64,000 nt of DNA from Straminergon stramineum (Eukaryota > Streptophyta > Bryopsida > Hypnales > Calliergonaceae). Positions 48,131 through 59,959 of this stretch are shown piece by piece; position 1 is the first letter of the stretch, and each line of letters starts with the position of its first letter. The stretch covers positions 21,516,501-21,580,500 of the forward strand of contig OY987268.1 of NCBI GenBank assembly GCA_963920665.1, in the 5' to 3' direction. Below the pieces are notes generated by a model. It saw only the letters and a list, made by a program, of their open reading frames with translations, had not been told where the DNA came from and ran no database searches. Both the position numbers and the translations under genes were made by a program.

Positions 48131-49633
48131 ATGGTGACCAATCGCGCCTTCGCCCTGGACGTGTCCCAGCCCGGCGCAGCTGCCATGGCGCTTGACCAGG
48201 ACTGGCATGCCCTCGGCGACGCCATCTCCACGTTGGGCGGACACCTCGCGGAGTCCCTGCACCTGGGCGGCCCGCAAGGGGGACTCCTGCGATGGCTCGC
48301 CGTCGTCGCAGCCATGTAGGGACCGCGACTCACTCCCGTTCGGATTGTTTTCATTCGTTTTCGGGGTAGTCTGGATAAGGTGATGGTGATTTTGCAATGT
48401 TGGTGTGGAGGAATTTGTTGTGGTGTTGGGAACTGGTGATGGGGGTCTGGGTTGGGGATTTTGTGATCGAGGACTCTTGTGGCTGCGTTTTTGGTGGGGT
48501 TTGGGTGTGGGTTTTTTGATTTTTACTTTGTTAGTTTGGATATGGCGATGGTGGCTCGCGATGGTGGCCTACGGTGTGGATATGGAGGATTTTGTTGCGA
48601 GGTTGGGAACTGTTGATGGACGGCTGCGTTGGGTGGTTGGTGATCGAGGAATCTTGTTGCGATGTTTTTGTGTGGGAATGGTAGTGGGTTTTGTTTTCTT
48701 TCCGTTTGGGGATTTCACGTTCGGGTGCGGCGATTTTTGGAGGGTTATGGAGGATTGTTTTCATGAGTTGTGAAGTAATGAGTTGGTGGTGGAGATTCTG
48801 ATTTGGATTGTTTTGTTGATGGTATTTGCTGACTGTGTTTGCTGTGGTGCTTCTGTGCAGTTATTTGATCGTCTTGGACAGGACCAACTGGAGGACGAAT
48901 TTGTTGACTGCCATTCTGGTGCCGTACCTCGCGTTGCAACTCCCGGAGCCTATCTTTGGCTACTTGAGGTGCGAAATCCACTCACGCTGAACCAAGTTTT
49001 TAAATAAGATCTCTTGTATTTCTAGTTTTGGGCACTTCTTGCGTTTATTTCAATGGCGGGTTGCAGAGCCTCGCAATGGTATAATTTCATGTCTCGATCG
49101 GCATTTTTCCCATGGTTCGTCTCTAATGGTAGCTTGTCTTTGCAGGGGAGGAATCGGTGCATGGATCGCTTTCATTGCGGTTGTAATCCGTCTATTCTTC
49201 GCTCAGAAGTTTCCCGATCTCATTCACGGTGAGCCTCAACTTAAGATTATAGCATCCGATTCTATTTTTCTATTTCCAGTGTGGTTACGGCGTCCATGTT
49301 TACTTCAGTTTTCCTCATCATGGCATCCAACATTTTTTCTAATTCCAGTATGGCTCTGGCTTCCATGCTCATGCTTTTGTAGGTGACTTGGAGATCCCGG
49401 TGGCCTTCATCCTGCTCATCGTCACGGCCCCCCACTTGATCGTCCACACCAGAGGTACCTGGATCTCCGACGTCGTCTGTCTTCTCATCGGTGCCTATTT
49501 GCTGTTCGAGCACATTAACCACGAAGGTGGATTCCGTCGTGCTTTTGCCGAGACCAATGGCATCTTGCACACCGTTGGTATCCTGCTCTTGTTTGTGGCG
49601 CCCGCCTGTGCTTTCATCACGCATGTCATCTAG
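48131..49633 (+). CDS. COR413: COR413 cold-acclimation membrane protein, 208 aa, 4 exons
   Basis: Exons: 48131-48315, 48861-48968, 49146-49228, 49383-49633; introns GT-AG, frame closes (627 nt). Conserved family stretches are LDRTNWRTNLLT, a WIAFIAVVIRLFF helix, FPDLIHGDLEIP, and EHINHEGGFRRAF. About six hydrophobic segments are visible (roughly residues 52-68, 73-92, 103-118, 128-145, 152-168, 184-205), as expected for this multi-pass family. The length fits plasma-membrane COR413 (about 200 aa), and no obvious plastid transit peptide precedes the first helix, so the plasma-membrane branch is more likely than the thylakoid/inner-envelope branch. In angiosperms COR413 genes are induced by cold and drought; the molecular function is not known. 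The start is the first in-frame ATG, in a GC-rich context. No damage seen. Confidence 0.93.
48408..48720 (+). repeat. Tandem duplication with 177-bp period in COR413 intron 1
   Basis: GTTGGGAACTG starts at 48425 and 48602, and GTGATCGAGGA starts at 48463 and 48640; both steps are 177 bp. The surrounding G/T-rich sequence is similar in both units. It lies wholly inside the first intron (48316-48860). Confidence 0.88.
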
Positions 49634-49634
49634 A

Positions 49635-49998
49635 CTTCACAGGTGCATTGTGAATCTGATTGTATAGGAAGGTAGCATTTGTAGCCGTGCACATATTTGT
49701 ACATGCCTGCAGATGATACCAGCAGATCTGACTTGGAATATATAAGTGTTCTGCTTGTGGAACTTTCAGCACGCGTGATGTCTCTGTTTCTTTTCTTTCA
49801 TTTCAACTCCACTGTTGCATCTTCACAGGTGCATTGGGAATCTTTATATGTAGGAAGGTAGCTTGTGTAGCGTGCACCATTTTGGGCATGTCGCCGGATG
49901 ATACCAGCATCTTGTTTATGATTCTACTTCGGAATATATGTAAATATTCTGTTCATGGGATTTTTCAACAGATGGTGTGATTGTCCTGTTTCGTTTCA
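49635..49998 (+). repeat. Tandem duplication with 186-bp period at the 3' end of COR413
   Basis: CTTCACAGGTGCATTG begins at 49635, two bases after the stop codon, and again at 49821. Later phrases GGAAGGTAGC, GATGATACCAGCA and GGAATATAT follow in the same order in both units. This is probably a 3' UTR duplication. Confidence 0.88.
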
Positions 49999-50415
49999 GC
50001 TTCATTTCTCCCAGCGCCTGTGGTCCTCCTGCAGCTGGTTCATGGAATGTATGTTGTAAATGTGGCGATTGATAGAGAATTTGCTTTTCAGAATGCTTTG
50101 ATATGGGAACTTCATTTTTTCCTCAGTGACGGTGATTCTCTTGGAATAACTGAGGGGTGTGTAGTCTGATCATGGTTTTTGACACAGAATTTGTGTGTTG
50201 TAATGCCTTACGGAAGCTTCCAATCGTGCATCGCATTTGTTATCGCACTTTCTCATCTGTACTTTTACTATACTTTTGGAAAGCTGCTGGAACATGCGTT
50301 ATTATTTTGCCAATTGTCAGACTTGCGTGTATGGGGGGACTGTGGGTGTTGTTCGTTCAGCGAAAAAGAATTACATTTAAGTTTATGGAGGTAAAGGTCT
50401 TACCTGTATCTGGAT

Positions 50416-50804
50416 ATAACAGTCTGGCAGCAGTTTAGTGGGGTCGAGCTTATAGTTGTATGCCGAGTCTCCTACGGAGGCGGTTTTCCCCCCGTATTCT
50501 ACCCCTGGGGAAAACGCAGGAGCCTTTTATTTGCTGCCCAAATCTTTTTTTGCAAATTTTGAGTTCATATTTGCAATCAGAGACCCTAAATTAGCTAGGG
50601 AAGGTGTTAACATTAAGTTATCACGGCACAAAATAGGGGGGGCTTTTTTTTACATTCACCGGACCTCCGCAAGAAGCTCGTCCGTTTGGTGGTGCTTCCG
50701 GCCAGGCCACTTGTGGCTGGTCGGTCTTGTATTTTCTCCTGTGCAATGAAATTCCGTTTCATTTTTGTCAAAAATAAATTAAAAAAATAACAGTCTGGCA
50801 GCAG
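50416..50804 (+). mobile_element. Retroposon insertion: 5'-truncated LINE or SINE with 18-bp target duplication
   Basis: ATAACAGTCTGGCAGCAG occurs at 50416-50433 and 50787-50804, flanking a 353-bp insert. The insert ends in an A-rich tail preceded by GTGCAATGAAATTCCGTTTC and a TTTTTGTCAAAAATAAATT stretch, a form usual at the 3' ends of plant L1-type LINEs. No tRNA-like A/B boxes were seen near its start, so a truncated LINE is preferred over a tRNA-derived SINE. A 97-codon frame inside is not recognised. Confidence 0.8.
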
Positions 50805-51879
50805 AGGCGAATAGAAAAATAAAGTCTTTTTCTGCTGCGGTACGGTATATCATTCAATATTCCTCTTTATCTGAGGAAGCATTCACTTTATAAGATTTTG
50901 AAATCTTCGGAGAGTGCTGGTCATGTACAAAAAATAGTACGCCTCAGCCCAATGATGTTATTACTCGGAGTAGTTTTTTGGAAATTAGCCAAAATGCTAA
51001 GGCAGTCGATGATTGGTAGCAAGGAAGGCTTATTTATAATTACTTTATATGCATGGGTGGTGGTTGGGTAAAATATCGATGATATTTAGGTGATAGTATG
51101 GATGATTTTGGATGTAAATCATGATGTTGCACAGTAGAAAAGGCAGTTACCGTTTTGTTCTTTGTTTTTTTTAACAAATGGAGAACCATTGCATTGAAAA
51201 AAACAGAGAACTGAAACAGCTAAGCCAAGAGGCTGGACAATGAAGAGAAGGAGCAAAAAATCAAAAGAACCTAAAAGCCTACTAAAACAAACCAAGAGGA
51301 GGTCCGGTCTTGTTCCAAATGATTTTGGAATCAGCCCTACAAGCTAGACTAGGAGAGTGGATCCAAATCTGATTGAACTATAGTAGAACCACCCATTACC
51401 AACCACTTAAGCATTTTGTGCATGATCTGGAGTAGTAGAAGGCATTGTTAAATTTTTGACCTATAGAGAAATAGAAATGATGGGCATTGTCAAATTTTCA
51501 TAATTTTTTTCTTTAAATTCAAATTCTTATGAATTTTAGAAGCCAAAAATTGGCCTACTCCCATCCCCAATATATAGATTCTTCCATCATTGCTCATCTA
51601 AAGACTAATTTGGCTCTAAAAACGAAGCATATGTGTCATAATAGTGATGGCCAGAAGATGATTGAAAACCCAAAAATTAATGGTTAGATATCTGTCATCT
51701 CTCTGTTGAATTTCTCATTACCTACATATTGACCATGGGTCTTGGCTGGTCATGGGAGGTTCTACTATAGTACCAAATGTTGGCAATTTGTTGAGGGCAC
51801 TAGTGAGCCCCAAGTTAAGATATTGCCTCTCTTGAGCTCATTGTCATTGTGTGAAAAAGTGTATATGGTGAGCCTCAAG
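50805..51879. other. Intergenic DNA with a possible minus-strand LINE tail
   Basis: On the minus strand about 51330-51155 reads as a LINE-like 3' end: a phrase with TTCAATGCAATGG followed by TTTGTTAAAAAAAACAAAG. No target duplication was found. 51384-51780 is the uninterrupted partner of the repeat at 20845-21520. No gene is supported. Confidence 0.4.
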
Positions 51880-52943
51880 TTACCCCCTAAAGGACCATTG
51901 TTCCTCTAGGGAACAAATGGGATTTTGGGAAGGTACCTACAGTCTCAATTTTTGTCTTGATTTTAAAAAAAAATTTATGAATATAGGAAAATTGATTAGT
52001 TTTGTGAGAATATTTTTTTTTTCATTCAATGCCCGGGAACAAAAGTTATGCCCAAATAAGCTCAAAGCAAGGGAGAGGAGGCAACAAAAAATATTCCAAA
52101 ATTTGAATTTTACTTTATTTCCTCATAGATTATAATTTTGTCTACATTGAAAGCTTTGATCATTTCATTTGTATTTGTTATGAGAAAGTTACAAAAAATC
52201 TTGTTTTTTGGCAATTAGAGCATCTTTTTGAAAAAATAACTTATAGGATTCATTTTTATGGCAGTTTTTATATTTTTTTGAAAAGAAAAGTTCCACATGG
52301 TTTAATTTGCTTGCTAGAACAATCTCACTATTGGGATTAGTGCATTTTCATTCCATCTTAGAGATATGAATAATTTAGATTTTCCTTCTATCTTGTACCT
52401 ACTTCTACTTAACAAATTTTTGAAGAATCAAAATTTATTTTTCTTGTATCTTTCTTAGACTATCAACTCAATTCTCCACCATAAATATTTAAAGCTCAAA
52501 ACTCTGTAGTGCAAATTTTAAGTTAAGAAGGTTCAAAGTCAAATAATCTAGTCCCGCAATGTGCTGAAAAGCTTGTTTTTTCACTTTAAACAAAGATATC
52601 TTGCAATCTCTACGGTCAAAATTTTTGAAATTTTTTCCACACATTCTCATACTAGTTAGGTGTAAGATCCTATGGTTAGATGTGAAAAAAAAAACAATTT
52701 CCAAAATTTTTTACTCTTTGCTAAAGAAATGGCAGTTTTGAGTGTTTTTTCATTGATAAAAGGCCTTGGTTCCTTAGGGGTTCAAAAAAATTTCCACACA
52801 TTCTCATACTAGTTAGGTGTAAGATCCTATAGTTAGATGTGAAAAAAAAAAAAATTTTCAAAATTTTTTACTCTTTGCTAAAGAAATAGCAGTTTTGAGT
52901 GTTTTTTTGCTAATAAAAGGCCTTGGTTCTTTAGAGGTTCAAA
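51880..52943. mobile_element. Degraded TTAA-type element with duplicated right end
   Basis: The left end TTACCCCCTAAAGGACC and the right end CCTTAGGGGTTCA (to 52785) resemble the 0.93-kb family ends. The last 157 bp are then repeated (CCACACATTCTCATACTAG starts at 52637 and 52794), finishing TTTAGAGGTTCA near 52942. The interior shares short phrases with the family but is more diverged. Confidence 0.6.
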
Positions 52944-53195
52944 CTAGTGCCTCTCTTGAGCTCATTGTCATTGTGTGTGAAACCTCATAGTTGAAAAATT
53001 GATGTAGTACATGTGTCATTCAACCATTGGTGGTTAAACTTTTCCAAAAAATCCTAAAAGGGATACATGTGTCACTTTGCCATTGGTTGAGAAAATAAGA
53101 TAGTTGCTTGTGACATACCCCACCCCACCCCATAGTTGTAATACTTTGACATTAGTTTCACCTACAATCAATGCAGGATATATCAAAATTGTTTG

Positions 53196-53300
53196 TTGTG
53201 TGTGTGTATGTATATGTATATGTATATGTGTATATATGTATATGTATGTATGCATAATTTGTATGGATACTTATGTATTTCATGTATGTATGTATGTATT
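53196..53300. repeat. TG/TATG microsatellite
   Basis: Runs of TG, TATATG and TATG repeat over about 100 bp. Frames read through it on both strands are artefacts of the repeat. Confidence 0.85.
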
Positions 53301-54095
53301 CTACATATTTCTTTGTAATCCGTATCCATATCATATTCGTATCCCAAAGCATTGATAGCTAAGATCATTTCTCATGAAGGCAATCAATAGCGATCAACGG
53401 CGATGTTTTACTTTTCTAATTGGATATCAACAACATTGGAGAAGGGTGGGGGTAAATGAAATAAACGGCTCTAGATTTTTCCAAAGGGGGAAGGAGAAAT
53501 TGACACAAGATGGACATGTTTGCTTCTATTGAGCTCATTGTAGATTTACTTATTATTCTTAAAGGATCTTCCTATTATTCTATCCATTTTGTTTTTCAAG
53601 TAGTCATTTGGCTAAAATTTGTATATAATAATCATCACTACCTCCTCCAATTCATGAGAGAGAGATGGGCATTTTTTTATCCTAAAGGTTCAAAGTCTTG
53701 TAATGGGTTATTAAGATTTTGGGCAAGTTCCTATGATGTCAAATTTTACAAAAAAAATTTAGGTAAAGAATGAAAATTTAGCTTTTGGGGGTAGAGTTTT
53801 TGTTTCAATTAGTGCTTGGGAGAAAAATTTATGCCCTCTTAAATTCAAAATACTTGATTCTAGGTAGTCCCCCAAACTCTAATAATACTTAAAAAAGATT
53901 CTTAGAGATTATATTTATCTTTGGATAGAAAGCTTTTATTCATACAATTTGGATCAGTGATGCAAAAATTATGTACTCTTGTTTTGCATGCAAGTATGAC
54001 ATCTTGAAAAATAATGTATAAAATTTGTTTATGAGTTTAATTTATACAATTTAGGGTGTAGATTAGTTACTACAACAATATATATACATGTGTTC

Positions 54096-54198
54096 TAGTA
54101 AAATTTTAATGAAAATCTCCTTAAAAGTCATTACTTAAAATCTTATCTCTAGGACTATACTTAAACACTTACTTAAAATACCTCTTTCTCTTGTAGTG
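54096..54198. mobile_element. Right half of a CACTA-like MITE related to 46955-47126
   Basis: From AGTAAAATTTT to the terminus CTTGTAGTG it follows the right arm of the nested MITE (TCATTACTTAAAA, AGGACTATACTTAAA) with several changes. The left arm is missing or reduced to TACTACAAC near 54069. Confidence 0.6.
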
Positions 54199-57100
54199 AT
54201 ATCACCATTACCATTATGATTGACATGTTTCAATTACATTTAAGAACTATTAATAATTTCATTTTCCCTTCCATCTTATACCGATTTCTATTTCACATTA
54301 AAAAAAAAAAATCATTTTATTTTTTAATAGCCCCCTAAAATCTTCAACTTAGTCTTCCACTATAAAGATTGAAACTTCAAAAAATTTAGTGCAAAATATC
54401 AAAGTTAAGAGGATTCAAAGCCTAAAAACAAAAATAATAAGGTTCAAGAAAAATTTATTTTTCACTTTGAATACTAGCATCGTACAACCTACTTAGTCAA
54501 AGACTTAGAATTCTTTTCCCCATACATTCTCATACTCATCTAAAGCAAGATCTACAAGTGATGCAACATTTAACTACTTTTAGACTTTTGAAAGTCCAAA
54601 ACTTATAATAGAAAAATAGTCATCAAGAGATAATGCAAAATATTAGGAGATCTATACAAAACATCCAAAGATCTATACAAACATCTAGAGATCTTCAGAT
54701 GTCTTGTGCATAATTTGTGAAATAGTCAAGTATTTAAATGTGGCATAGTGGATATGCAAAAATGTATTTTTTTGCATTGTCAATAGTTCTTTGCACAAGA
54801 AACGGTTGTTTTTGGAGCAATTTCTAATAAATTTACAAAATCACAAACCTTTGGATTAACAAATAAGTATAAAAATCATAGGAGCAAATCATGTGGAAGG
54901 CTTTATAAATCAACATCTCTACAAGGCTCTAGTCACTAGCAAGTTCTTTCATTTGGACTTGAACCCCTCAAATTAGTTTGGATTGGCTTCATTTAACTAC
55001 TCTTAAAATCATCCCAATGAATACCAAAGCATGAGTTTTGTTACTAAATTCTATAAATTTTTGTTTCATCTTGTTGGCAAATAGATTCTAAAATCTCTTA
55101 TGTAGTTTCAACTTTATATGATTAAACAATAAATTTTCATAGAGTTGATTATATAAATGTATCCAAATTCAAACCAAGGTTCTCATATTTACAGTGTGAC
55201 TTTACACTATAAGCAAGAATTTAGATGAGATGATTTTAGTAACAAGATCAAAATAAAATGTACTAACCTATGTAAATGTTGTTTGGTGGTTAATGGTTAG
55301 TGGTTTATTTTCCTTGAAAAAAACAATTCTTGGATGTTGGAGCTATTGATATACACATTGGATTTTTGTATATTAAGTTGCTATTAACCTTTTATCTCAT
55401 GATCATATCTTTATAATTCAATGTATAATTATATTGTTTATGATATATTTGAAAATCCATTACAAACAAGAGTAATAGGATGATGTAAATTATAGTATAG
55501 CCATTAATAGTTGCAATATTTTAAATAGTCAATTCCACAAATTTAAACTTTGAATTAAGTATAATACTTCAATTATAAAGTGAGGACCCCAATACTACTA
55601 CAATATATTGATGTTTAAACCAAAGTATTGGAAACCCCTAGTTTTATAGTATGTAACTCATTTTTCTAATAATGGAATAAGCATGTTCATTCCTAATTAA
55701 TTTTGGTGTTTTGAGACCCCGAGTTGCTTCAAAATATATGTTCCTAGAGCAATGCTAAAATCTTCATTTATATTTATTCACTATCAAATACAACTATAGG
55801 ATTTTAAAGTTAACTTGTTCGAATACATCCTCCTAAAACTTTAGAGTGAAAATCATTTCGAATTGCAAGTTCACATTGTCTAAACTTCGAAAAATTGTAT
55901 TTTTGGTCTGTTTCTGAAAGATGAAGTTTTGTCTATCAACATTTTTGGAAAAAATATGTATGTCTTATAACTTATGCAATTAAGTTGAGACATGGGAAAA
56001 TGGGTTGCAATTACATGAAAACCACTTAACCAAAAAGACTTTGGTATTCATCTTTAAAACATTTATAAAGTGGAAGGTGATACTTGATGAAAGAAAAACC
56101 TAAATTGCTAATAACTTTTACAAGAAATTGAGAATTGTAAATCCCAATGGTGAGAATGTTCTAGTAAGTAATACACATCCTATACTTTCAATTGCCCTCA
56201 AAATAGAACCTCTAATAACTTTGACCTCATTACTCAGAAATGAATGGTTGAAAATGTTTATGATTACGCAACAATTTGCACAATCAAACAAAATTAATCA
56301 AATTTTTTATAGAATGTATTTATATTTGCCTTCTTAGACATTGAAATTATAAAAAACCTCATGACTTTTAAAATATTTATTGGAATGACATGGAACAAAG
56401 TTTTCACATGCAGATTTAGGATGATTATCATCCATCCAAAAAATTTCATGCAAAAAATTCAAAATTCAAAAGTCTATAAAAGTTGCCTGAGTTCTTAAAA
56501 AGCCCAAAGTAGGTGTCTTAGTCAATTTGGGGTAAACAATTATACTACAAAATTGTTGCAACTATCATTAGGTAATTGATACATTGGATTACAAGCCAAA
56601 CTAGGTGAATATAATTTTATGCAAAATCCAATGGATCAATTACTACATTCAATTACTTGGATCAATCACATGGATTTTTATGCAAAATCCTATTATGACG
56701 AAAGTTGTGAATTCAAAAGTTGTCATTGAGTGTAATGGAGTATTTTATATTTAGATATCAAATAGTTTATAATTTCAATGTACTCTAACAATTTAGAGCA
56801 TAATTAGAACTAAAATACTTGTAATCTCCATGATTGAGTCTATCATAGAATTACTAGAATTTTAAAGTTTTCTCCATTAAATATAAAAATTGTATACAAG
56901 TGATCACATTTTAGAAAACTTCAAACACAAAAGCTAAGTATATTTCATGGAGCATAGCATAAAAAATTCAAAATGTATCAATGTTTGATTTTCAAACTAT
57001 AAAATCCTTCACAACACTTGACATGTTGTGAACCAACTTCAACCATACTAAATTTTTTTGTAAAATGTTGACATATTATATGATATTTTTGACTAATATA

Positions 57101-58536
57101 AAAAATCCTTAAGTAGCATTTCAACTTTCATTATTGAATTCTCCATGTACAATTTCTATTATTTTATAATGCCGTTGGTAATACTAGCCAAAACAAAATT
57201 AATTTTCCAATAGCAAATGCATAATGTTTCTCAAATGAGATTGTTCAAAAAAAAATTGGTCTATAAATTATTTTATGGAGTAAGTTCATTCAAATAATAT
57301 ATCCTTACATGAAAGTTATTAAACTTAATCCATCCATTTATGAAATTATTTAAAAAAAATCCCTTCAGGAAAATAATTCTTGCATTCTATCTAGTTCATC
57401 AAGATTCTTATTTATTACTTCCATTTTTATTTGAAGCTTTAATCAATTAGTAAGTAATCTCTTAGATTATATTTCATAGTTCTTTTAACTCCTCTTGGAA
57501 TGGTGTCACCATCACTATTAATTTCAAACTTCAAAGCAATGACCATGTCAATGGATGCAAAGGCAAAGTTATAGTCATCACGTTGATTTCAAACTTGAAA
57601 GAATATTTATTTCACTCACTAATAATACTCAAAGATATATTTTCAATGCTCAACATGTTTTATCACCTTTTTCCACCAAGATGTACAAGAAAAGTTGTAG
57701 CCTAAAAGTGTATTCTTCAACTCTTGAATTTTTTTTTTGATTTTCGTACATTTTTGCTTACATCTTTGTACAAATATAAATTATTTTCTTTAATTTCATT
57801 AAATTGGTCATCAAACCTCTTTTTTTTGGAGATATAAGAATTGTTTTGGATGAACAATAAGGTATTTGGACAAAATGTTTGCCTAAAGTATTCTATGCAT
57901 CATCCAAAATATGAATGCTGTCATGCTAGAGGGTTAATTAAAAACAACATTATTATACACCTAAATGCCCAAGCCTATTTTGAGCTTCTTGGAGTTTGAA
58001 GAAAAAGCTCAATTTATGATAAATTTTATCAATTTTCTTAAACTTATAACCATATAAAATCAAACTAGATGTATTAAGAATCACATACATAAAGAAAAGA
58101 CAACACAAATGGATTGAAGGATTATAATGTTTGATCTAAGGAGTGTTAAACTATGAAAGTGAATTCAAGCCTTTCAATCCTCTTTTTACATGTCAAACCT
58201 AAAATTGAGGTCATCAAAAAATTATGAAGTTAAAGGACACAACATTCACAACCAGAATCAATTAAGAGCATCTTAAAATCTATTCTATAGTTTTAAAAAT
58301 AAATTTCCAATGTAATCTCCCCCCAAAATCTAGTGTATTCAAGGCTCACTTCCAAGAACCTCTAACATTGAAAAGTAAAGATTCGCAATAGTCATCCTTG
58401 CACAAGATTTTCAATAAAAAAATCATCAATATTTAATTTAAAAAATCAAATTTTGGATGCTTAAAATTGACTTTAAAAGATCTTCAACTAATAAAAAAAA
58501 TACCAAAAATAGTACTTTCAATTCAAAAAGTCTTAT

Positions 58537-59504
58537 TTAACCCCTCACCATTGAAGGGGATGAAAGGTGTCCTCAGGTCAAATTCAAAGTCTTGCAACTT
58601 TTGCATCAGATGTACGAATCCAATAAAACTTGTTGGAAAAGTTGATTTCTCTCTTCTAGTTTGTGTGGTAAAATTTTCAGATCAATCCGAAATGTACTGA
58701 ATTTTTGGAAGCCAATAGAAGTTCACAAGTTCAATTCAAGTTCACCAAACTACATTTGATGGCTGCAACTTCGGGGGCTTGTATCTCCTTCATCCAATGC
58801 TCGTTTTCAATAAAATTTGTTGTGTTGTGTTCCCCTTGAAGTCTAGTTATTGTGGTAGAATTTTCATGCCAATCCAAGTTGTTTTGAATGTTTGGGAGCA
58901 ATTCGAAGTTCAAAATCCCAACATTTTTGAATTAGAGAGAACTTCGGCGGCTTGTTTCTTCTTCATTCAATGTTTGTTTCCAAGAATTTTTTTTGAAAAA
59001 GTTGCGCATACTTGTCTAGTTTGTGTGCACAAAATTTCATATCCATCTAAAAAGTTATGAGTGACTGAGAAGCATTTTAGTAGGAGGAGGTTTGGTGTTT
59101 GATGTGTTTTTTTGCAACTTTTCTTGATGTTTTTGACATTTCAAAGCTATTTTGCAGACACAATGTGTCAATTAAATGATATTTTTTTTCATGAATGTGT
59201 TTATATGCTGATTTTGAATCACTTATTAGTTTAAAGTTTCTTCATTTGAGTAGATTTAGAAACCAAATTTTGCCTCCAAATGTGTTTTTGGGAAAATTTT
59301 AGCATCCTTTTTCAACACTAAAACATTATAATCTTTCAATCTATGAGGTCAAATGACACCAAATTTGTTGCAAGCCACCTATAACAAGTGCACTACAAGA
59401 TCGTACAGTTGAGATCTCTATAACTTATTAAAATTTATATTTATAACACTTCAAAAGGAATGTTGTTTTTGGAGCCATTTGGGCCTTCGGCGGTGAGGGG
59501 TTAA
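58537..59504. mobile_element. TTAA-bounded element (968 bp), CCCCTCACC subfamily
   Basis: It starts TTAACCCCTCACC and ends GGTGAGGGGTTAA, exact complements over 13 bp; the match resumes inward as GAAGG. Repeated TTTCTTCATT-type and ATTTTCATG-type phrases recur about every 140-180 bp at 58660-59060. No transposase frame. Confidence 0.7.
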
Positions 59505-59557
59505 CTTCAAAATTGAGTCGACACAAGAATAATTATGGTGCCTTGGGCATATAGGGA

Positions 59558-59959
59558 TTATCCCTTTAAGGACCGGTTGACCATATTGTGGTCGATCTAG
59601 ACACCTTTTGCTCGGTGGAGAGAGTTTGGAGAAAAATATAGTGAAGGACCAAAGGGAACGGATGTAGGAATTTGTGAACCACATCTACTGGGCCAGGAAT
59701 CACCCCAATCTGTGCTTGCATGTGGAAATGGGATTCAAAATACTAACTCAAAAGTGGCTGAAAATACGACAATTATTGGTGAAAGACAGACATAAATGAC
59801 AAAGATACACATGTTTGTAAAATGCACTTGGCACCCAATGCATATATATGGTCGGATCTTCGTTTAAAACCATTGATGTGTTGTAATTTTAATTTTTTAG
59901 TTATGCAACAAAAGTAGATTGCCCGCCCCCCAAATCGACCATGGTCCTTAGAGGGTTAA
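59558..59959. mobile_element. TTAA-type element (402 bp), GACCGGTTGACC subfamily
   Basis: The left end TTATCCCTTTAAGGACCGG and the right end CCTTAGAGGGTTAA are imperfect complements; AATCGACCATGGTCC precedes the right end and mirrors the left GGACCGGTTGACCA..TGGTCGAT. It lies 53 bp after the preceding TTAA element. Shares its ends with 35170-35753. Confidence 0.6.

Larger units (their letters stand above)
52944..58536. other. AT-rich intergenic DNA, no gene seen
   Basis: Contains a TG/TA microsatellite at about 53196-53300, a C-rich patch near 53120, the CACTA-like remnant at 54096-54198, and the dispersed repeat copy at about 55700-56480 (partner 37540-38240). Open frames over the microsatellite and elsewhere are low complexity. 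The sequence GAGGGTTAATTAAAAACAA near 57930 recurs near 59951. Confidence 0.5.

Noticed and set aside
47810..48397. Frames of 64-127 codons on both strands around COR413 exon 1
   Set aside because: GC-rich composition keeps several frames open; only the frame starting at 48131 joins the conserved COR413 exons. The longer upstream start (47936) is in another frame.
49262..49624. 120-codon minus-strand frame across COR413
   Set aside because: It is antisense to the last intron and exon of COR413, whose sense protein is strongly conserved.
50434..50786. tRNA-derived SINE as the sole explanation
   Set aside because: No convincing A or B box was seen at the 5' end, so a truncated LINE is kept as the main reading, with SINE left open.
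53034..53368. Several frames on both strands rich in Tyr, Ile, His and Thr
   Set aside because: They are products of the TG/TA microsatellite.
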